Shown here: in pieces, positions 51,201 to 60,200 of the stretch
Position numbering within the stretch: the stretch's first letter is position 1
Layout: every line of letters begins with the position of its first letter
DNA from: Ryuthela nishihirai
Taxonomy: Eukaryota; Arthropoda; Arachnida; Araneae; Heptathelidae
DNA length: 64,000 nucleotides
Direction of reading: 5' to 3'
Assembly (NCBI GenBank): GCA_038380435.1
Contig: JAWZYU010000034.1
Coordinates: 43,834,901-43,898,900 of the forward strand
The notes under the pieces: model-generated
What the model was told of the DNA's origin: nothing
The model's input: only the letters and a program-made list of their open reading frames with translations
Databases searched by the model: none
Translations under genes and position numbers: made by a program

Positions 51201-54200
51201 CTTAAGTATTCAGTTGTTTCTGCTTCAGATGTTTCTGTCTTGGAACTTTCAGGAACTTCTGTAGTTAATAGTAGAGTTGTTTCATCTTTCTGTCTTACAG
51301 TGGTTGGTAGAGATTTGGTTTCAGTTTCCTCGGTAGTTGGAGATTGAGAAGGAACAGTTGTAAATATATCTGTTGAAGATGCAGTTATTGTTTCTTTTGG
51401 AGAAGTTAGTTTCACAACCGATTCTTCACCTGCTTTCGTACGCTCTTCTCCTTTAACGACTTCTGCAAAAGTGGACTTGTCACTATGTCCCTCTTCTGTG
51501 GTAAGATCAGCTGCTGTTACCTTTTCTGTGGTGAAATCAGTTACAGTTTCTTTTTCTGCGCTAACGTCAGTCACGGTTTCTTTCTCTGTGCTGAGATCAG
51601 CTGTAGTTACTTTTTCTGTGGTGAGATAAGCTACAGTTTCTTTCTCCGTGGTGAGATCAGCTACAGTTTCCTTCTCCGTGGTGAGATCGGCTACAGTTAC
51701 TTTTTCTGTTGTGAGATCGGCTACAGTTTCTTTCTCCGTGGTGAGATCGGCTACAGTTTCTTTTTCCGTGCTGAGATCGGCTACAGTTTCTTTTTCCGTG
51801 GTGAGATCGGCTACAGTTTCTTTTTCCGTGCTGAGATCGGCTACAGTTTCTTTTTCCGTGGTGAGATCGGCTACAGTTTCTTTTTCCGTGGCGAGATCGG
51901 CTACAGTTTCTTTCTCCGTGGCGAGATCGGCTACAGTTCCTTTCTCCGTGGTGAGATCACCTGTAGTTACTTTTTCTGTGGTGACATCGGCTACAGTTTC
52001 TTTCTCTGTGGTGATATCCTCTACAGTTTCTTTCTCTATGGTGATATCGGTTACAGTTTCTTTTTCTGTGGTTAGATCGGTAACAATTACTTTCTCTGTG
52101 ATGACATCGGCTATAGTTTCTTTTTCTGTGCTGCGATCAGTTACAGTTACTTTTTCCGTTGTGAGATCGGCTACAGTTACTTTTTCTGTGGCGAGATCGC
52201 CTACAGTTTCTTTTTCTGTGCTAAGATCAGCTATAGTAACTTTTTCTGTGGTGACATCTGCTACAGTTTCTTTCTCTGTCGTTAGATCGGCAACAGTTAC
52301 TTTCTCTGCGGTGACATCCGCTATAGTTGATTTTTCCGTGGTGAGATCAGTTACTTTTACCGTCGTGAGATCGGCTACAGTTACTTTTCCTATGGCGACA
52401 TCGGCTACAGTTTCTTTCTCTGCGCTGAGATCAGCTGTAGTTATTTTTTCTGTGGTAAGATCAGTTACAGTTTCTTTTTCTGTGGTGAGATCGGCTACAG
52501 TTACTTTTTCTGAGGTGATATCGGCTACAGTTACTTTTTCTGTGGTGATATCGACTACAATTACTTTTTCCGTGGTGAGATCGGCTAAAGTTTCTTTCTC
52601 TGTGATGAGATCGTCTACAGTTACTTTTTCTGTGGTGACATCAGCTACAGTTTCTTTTTCTGTGGTGACATTAGCTACAGTTTCTTTTTCTGTGGTGACA
52701 TTAGCTACAGTTTCTTTTTCTGTGGTGACATCAGCTACAGTTTCTTTTTCTGTGGTGACATCAGCTACAGTTTCTTTTTCTGCGGTGACATTAGCTACAG
52801 TTTCTTTTTCTGTGGTGACATCAGCTACAGTCTCTTTTTCTGTGGTGACATCAGCTACAGTCTCTTTTTCTGTGGTGACATCAGCTACAGTTTCTTTTTC
52901 TGTGGTGACATCAGCTACAGTCTCTTTTTCTGTGGTGACATCAGCTACAGTTTCTTTTTCTGTGGTGACATCAGCTACAGTTTCTTTTTCTGTGGTGACA
53001 TCAGCTACAGTTTCTTTTTCTGTGGTGACATCAGCTACAGTTACTTTTTCTGTGGTGACATCAGCTACAGTCTCTTTTTCTGTGGTGACATCAGCTACAG
53101 TTTCTTTTTCTGTGGTGACATCAGCTACAGTTTCTTTTTCTGTGGTGACATCAGCTACGGTTTCTTTTTCTGTGGCGACATCAGCTACAGTTTCTTTTTC
53201 TGTGGTGACATCAGCTACAGTTTCTTTTTCTGTGGTGACATCAGCTACAGTTACTTTTTCTGTGGTGACATCAGCTACAGTCTCTTTTTCTGTGGTGACA
53301 TCAGCTACAGTTTCTTTTTCTGTGGTGACATCAGCTACAGTTTCTTTTTCTGTGGTGACATCAGCTACAGTTTCTTTTTCTGTGGTGACATCAGCTACAG
53401 TTTCTTTTTCTGTGGTGACATCAGCTACAGTTTCTTTTTCTGTGGTGAGATCGGCTACAGTTACTTTTTCTGAGGTGATATCGGCTACAGTTTCTTTTTC
53501 TGTGGTGATATCGGCTACAGTTTCTTTTTCTGTGGTGACATCAGCTACAGTTTCTTTTTCTGTGGTGACATCAGCTACAGTTTCTTTTTCTGTGGTGACA
53601 TCAGCTACAGTTTCTTTTTCTGTGGTGACATCGGCTACAGTTTCTTTTTCTGTGGTGAGATCGGCTACAGTTACTTTTTCTGAGGTGATATCGGCTACAG
53701 TTTCTTTTTCTGTGGTGACATCAGCTACAGTTTCTTTTTCTGTGGTGACATCAGCTACAATTGTCTCGATTGTAGTAAATGTACTCAAATCTGTATCGCT
53801 CGTTCCAAGCGATGGAACTGTAATCGAAACAGGAACAAATTGCGATTTCGTAATTAAGCTGTCTTCTGCAGGTGTAGTTTCGGAATCAGATATTGAAGAA
53901 GTGATATCTGTTGCGACTGCTGTTGAGACTTCTTGGTCTTTAGCAAGCATTTCGGTTTTTTCTCCTTCTGAAGCTGTGGTAGGAGTCACTGGAGGAGTGG
54001 TCTGCTGCACGTCGGCCGACTCCGTTTCTCCTTCTACTGGTTTCTGGGTTGATTTCTTTTCTTCTGTAGATGCTGTTCCTGTTGAAAGGTGAGTGACCTC
54101 AGACGATATTCCCTCACTCTCCAAAGTGACTTGTTCTGGCGTCGCCGTACTTTCTTTTCCGAGGGTAATAGAGTCATCAACTGTTATTAGTGTCATAGTA

Positions 54201-57200
54201 GTAGATTCTTTTTCTGTGGAAGCTGTAGCAGTTTTTTCTGGAGAAGATTCCAGAGATATGTCTGTAGTAAAACCTGTTGGGGTTGTAGTGGGTTCTTTTC
54301 TTGATAGTGTTGTATCTGTCGGTAATGACGTAACTTCATCCTTCAATTTTGTTGACAAATCGAATGTTGTCAGTGGCGTTTCTGTTCCTACGCTTGGGGT
54401 AACTTCAGTTTTACCAGCTGCTTTAGTTGGAATGCGAGATGTCTGTGGTGCAATTGTTGTTATCGACGGTTGTGCAGTAGTTCTTTCAGAGTCTAAAACA
54501 GCATGAGTGGTTTCTGTCTTAGGTGTGGTTTCTGTTACAGATACGTTCCTTGTTTCAGAGACAGTAGACGCTAAAGTTGTTTCTGATGTATGCTCTGATG
54601 AATCAAATTCAGTTGGGACCTTACTTGGTATTTCTTCTTCTTCTTCTGCAGCGTTGCTTACTGTTGAAATGTCTTCTTTGTCAATAACTGCAGTAGAAGT
54701 AACGCTTGGAAACACAGTTGCGAATTTCGATGTCTGTGAATCTAGCTCAAGGGATGTCGTCCCCTGCTCTGTTCCAGTTGTTTCTTTCGCTGCGGGAAGA
54801 TCAGTTTCTCCTTTAGAAGTTGCAGTGATCTCGTGAGTGACATCCTTCACCGTTGAAGTGAACGTCGTGGTTGTTTCAATGATGGTATCTTCAAGTGTAA
54901 TGCCATGCTTCGTCTGATTCAGAGCTTGTAAAGTCTTGTCTTTTTCGAATTCTGAGAAAGAAAGAAAAAAAGAAAAGAATGAAAATTACATGCTTCGAAA
55001 TTAAGATGAGTTTCCAAAGTTACATTTGCACAACAGAAATATAAATTTATTGCATGAATAATGAAAATATAATTTAAACTTAACTCTACAATTATATATA
55101 GATAACAAAGTAGCTTCTTAAGGCTATTTATAAAGTTTATGTCACTCCAAGCGGCTATTGGATAGAACCTTAGAGGAAATATTTACTATTTATTTAAAAG
55201 AAACAATGAGTCAGTTATTTCTCCTTCATTCTTTGAATTCTTTAGACAGACCTCGTGACTCAGTTGGCGTTTCGTCATTCATTTTATTTCGTTTATTTAC
55301 TGCATACAGTTATTTATTGCTGATTACATATCACAATTATTTATTTCTCTTTCATCATTTTATTAACTTAAATTTACGAATTATTCCCCTCCATTTATTC
55401 AATAAACTGAAGTTTATCCGCCGATTTCCCTTCACACTGCCATTGATTGAAGTTTATCCGCCGATTTCCCTTCAAAGTGCCATTGATTGAAGTTTACCCA
55501 CCGATTTCCCTTCAAACTGCCATTGATTGAAGTTTATCCGCCGATTTACCTTCAAACTGCCATTGATTGAAGTTTACCCGCCGATTTCCCTATAATGCCA
55601 TTGATTGAAGTTTACCTGCCGATTTCCTTTCAAACTGCCATTGATTGAAGTTTATCTGCCGATTTCCCTTCAATGCCATTGATTGAAGTTTATCTGCCGA
55701 TTTCCGTTCACACTGCCATTGATTGAAGTTTATCCGCCGACTTCCTTTCAAACTGCCATTGATTGAAGTTTACCTGCCGATTTGCCTTCAAACTGCCATT
55801 GATTGAAGTTTATCCGCCGATTTCCTTTCAAACTGCCATTGATTGAAGTTTATCCGCCGATTTCCCTTCACACTGCCATTGATTGAAGTTTATCCGCCGA
55901 TTTCCTTTCAAACCGCCATTGATTGAAGTTTACCTGCCGATTTGCCTTTAAACTGCCATTGATTGAAGTTTACCCACCGATTTCCCTTCAAACTGCCATT
56001 GATTGAAGTTTATCCGCCGATTTCCCTTCAAACTGCCATTGATTGAAGTTTACCCACCGATTTCCCTTCAAACTGCCATTGATTGAAGTTTACCCGCCGA
56101 TTTCCTTTCAAATTGCCATTGATTGAAGTTTACCCGCCGATTTCCTTTCAAACTGCCATTGATTGAAGTTTACCCGCCGATTTCCTTTCAAACTGCCATT
56201 GTTTGAAATTTACCCGCCGATTTCCTTTCAAATTGCCATTGATTGAAGTTTACCTGCCGATTTCCCTTCAAACTGCCATTGATTGAAGTTTATCCGCCGA
56301 TTTCCCTTCAATGCCATTGATTGAAGTTTATCCGCCGATTTCCCTTCAATGCCATTGATTGAAGTTTATCCGCCGATTTCCCTTCAATGCCATTGATTGA
56401 AGTTTACCCGCCGATTTCCCTTCAAACTGCCATTGATTGAAGTTTATCCGCCGATTTTCCTTCAATGCCATTGATTGAAGTTTATCCGCCGATTTCCCTT
56501 CAATGCCATTGATTGAAGTTTACCCGCCGATTTCCTTTCAAACTGCCATTGATTGAAGTTTACCTGCCGATTTCCTTTCAAACTGCCATTGATTGAAGTT
56601 TATCCGCCGATTTCCTTTCAAACTGCCATTGATTGAAGTTTACCTGCCGATTTGCCTTCAAACTGCCATTGATTGAAGTTTACCCGCCGATTTCCCTTCA
56701 AACTGCCATTGATTGAAGTTTATCCACCGATTTCCCTTCAAACTGCCATTGCTTGAAGTTTACCCGCCGATTTCCCTTCAAACTGCCATTGATTGAAGTT
56801 TCCCCGCCGATTTCCCTTCAATGCCATTGATTGAAGTTTACCTGCCGATTTCCCTTCAAACTGCCATTGATTGAAGTTTATCCGCCAATTTCCCTTCACA
56901 CTGCCATTGATTGAAGTTTATCCGCCGATTTCCTTTCAAACTGCCATTGATTGAAGTTTACCTGCCGATTTGCCTTCAAACTGCCATTGATTGAAGTTTA
57001 CCCGCCGATTTCCCTTCAAACTGCCATTGATTGAAGTTTATCCACCGATTTCCCTTCAAACTGCCATTGCTTGAAGTTTACCCGCCGATTTCCCTTCAAA
57101 ATGCCATTGATTGAAGTTTACCCGCCGATTTCCCTTCAATGCCATTGATTGAAGTTTACCTGCCGATTTCCCTTCAAACTGCGATTGATTGAAGTTTACC

Positions 57201-60200
57201 TACCGATTTGCCTTCAAACTGCCATTGATTGAAGTTTACCTGCCGATTTCCCTTCAAAGTGCCATTGATTGAAGTTTATCCGCCGATTTCCTTTCAAACT
57301 GCCATTGATTGAAGTTTACCTGCCGATTTCCTTTCAAACTGCCATTGATTGAAGTTTATCCACCGATTTCCCTTCAAACTGCCATTGCTTGAAGTTTACC
57401 CGCCGATTTCCCTTCAAAATGCCATTGATTGAAGTTTACCCGCCGATTTCCCTTCAATGCCATTGATTGAAGTTTACCTGCCGATTTCCCTTCAAACTAC
57501 GATTGATTGAAGTTTACCTACCGATTTGCCTTCAAACTGCCATTGATTGAAGTTTACCTGCCGATTTCCTTTCAAACTGCCATTGATTGAAGTTTATCCG
57601 CCGATTTCCTTTCAAACTGCCATTGATTGAAGTTTACCTGCCGATTTCCCTTCAAAGTGCCATTGATTGAAGTTTACCTGCCGATTTCCCTTCAAACTGC
57701 CATTGATTGAAGTTTACCTGCCGATTTACCTTCAAACTGCCATTGATTGAAGTTTACCTGCCGATTTACCTTCAAACTGCCAATGATTGAAGTTTATCCG
57801 CCGATTTCCCTTCAATGCCATTGATTGAAGTTTACCTGCCGATTTCCTTTCAAACTGCCATTGATTGAAGTTTATCCGCCGATTTCCCTTCACACTGCCA
57901 TTGATTGAAGTTTATCCGCCGATTTACTTTCAAACTGCCATTGATTGAAGCCGATTTGCCTTCAAACTGCCATTGCTTGAAGTTTACCCGCCGATTTCCC
58001 TTCAAACTGCCATTGATTGAAGTTTACCTACCGATTTCCCTTCAAACTGCCATTGATTGAAGTTTACCTACCGATTTGCCTTCAAACTGCCATTGATTGA
58101 AGTTTACCTGCCGATTTCCCTTCAAACTGCCATTGATTGAAGTTTACCCGCCGATTTCCCTTCAAAGTGCCATTGATTGAAGTTTATCCGCCGATTTCCC
58201 TTCAAACTGCCACTGATTGAAGTTTACCCACCGATTTCCCTTCAAACTGCCACTGATTGAAGTTTACCTGCCGATTTCCCTTCAAACTGCCATTGATTGA
58301 AGTTTACCTGCCGATTTCCCTTCAAAGTGCCATTGATTGAAGTTTACCCGCCGATTTCCCTTCAAAGTGCCACTGATTGAAGTTTACCCATTTTCCATCA
58401 AAGTGCCATTGATTAAAGTTAACCCACCGATTTCCCTTCAAAGTGCCATTGATTAAAGTGCCACTGACTCATTTACTCGTGATTTCCTTTCAGTTAACTG
58501 ACTCAGTGAATGAAATTATTATATCGCTTCTTCACTTACCACATTCATAGCGCGGACAGCATTTGGAAGCGTCGATGATGGCTTTGCATCTCACGCCATC
58601 TGTTGGTGGCAGTTCGCACTCCACAGTCTTGCACTGAATGACGCTGTTGATGCACGTGCAGTTCACGCGGCACGGGTCATCCGATGGCACGCTCGCTTTA
58701 TTTGGATAGATAGTTTTCAAGTGTCGGCATATTCCTGAAAAATTAAATTATTAAAAAATTATTTCGTTGCAAAATAGAAAAGGACAGAGTTTTTTTTTTG
58801 TTTTAGATGTACATAGCATACGTTTGTCGTAAAATGCAATTGATTCGTAGTTCAAAGCAGTATATTACTTGAGGAAATGCTACTTTTACTAAACAAGGAT
58901 TGGGTAGTTTTACCTCTGAGCGATCATGAGCTAAATGGCCAGGTCACAAGGACCCCGAAGACTCAGAGAAGGTTGGGGGCGGGAACCCACTGGAACAGCT
59001 GTTGGGAGACAGATGGTAGCCTCCCGTCAAGGCCGTCCAGGGTGTCCTTTAACGTTGGGTTGTTTTACCTCTGAGCAGCACTTTTTTGCACACCATGGGC
59101 AAAATGGTCAGGTCACATGGACCCCAAAGCTCAGAGAAGGTTGGGGGAGGAGACCCACTGGAACAGCTGTTGGGAGACAGATGGTAGCCTCCCGTCAAGG
59201 CAATCCAGCGTGTTCTTTAACATTGGGTTGTTTTACCTCTGAGCGGCACTTTTTTGCACACCATGGGCTAAATGGCCAGGTCACATGGAGCCCGAAGGCT
59301 CAGAGAAGGTTGGGGGAGGAGACCCACTGGAACAGCTGTTGGGAAACAGATGGTAGCCTCCCGTCAAGGCCATCCAGCGTGTTCTTTAACGTTGGGTTGT
59401 TTTACCTCTGAGCGGCGCTTTTCTGCACACCATGGGCTAAATGGCCAGGTCACAAGGACCCCGAAGGCTCATAAAAGGTTGGGGGAGAGGACCCACTGGA
59501 ACAGCTGTTGGGAGATAGATGGTAGCCTCCCGTCAAGTCCATCTAACGTGTTCTTTAACGTGCACAGTGCATGGCTCTCACGCACACGGCGCCACGGTTT
59601 AACGTCCCATCCGACGGACGGCGGCCTATCCAAGCCCATCGGTGTCCCCTACTGACCGCGAGCAGAGCGGGGAGTTTTGTGGAGATAAATCTCAACGCTG
59701 ACCCAGCTGGGATTCGAACCTGGGTACTAAACAGAAGTTATGCAGATATTTCTGATTTCAGAATTATAGCAATTTAAAAATTTTGATTTAGATTCAGCCG
59801 AAATTGTTCTTCAAAATCTAAAATGAAATTATCCGTGATATACATATTTTGTTGTTAAATTGTAATCAGTTAAAAAAAATTAACATTTTAAATTTCCGTT
59901 ACTTAAATTTAATGAAGTTAATCTCTTAAATACATCCAAAAAGAGCGAATTTTAAAAAGAAAGAATTGTGTCTAGAATACTAAAATTTCCTTCAGGAAAT
60001 TATTCGACTATTTCTAAGCAATTCGTTCAAATGACTTAAATTTGTACTTTGGATTGGTAAGTGGGTGATCTAAGCGTAAATAAGTGATGTAAGCATCATC
60101 AACTGGCAAGTAGTCATCATTTACCATTTAGTGATATTATATTAGATCAAACATTCAAACATCTGCAAGACTAGGAAACTTCAGATACACTACAGGATGA

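Noticed and set aside
51648..54092. Plus-strand frame opposite the decapeptide array
   Set aside because: Antisense of a 30-nt repeat. The minus strand has the splice sites and joins VWC exons on both sides.
55391..58445. CRISPR-like array
   Set aside because: Units are contiguous and similar throughout with no unique spacers, and the context is eukaryotic; it is a satellite.
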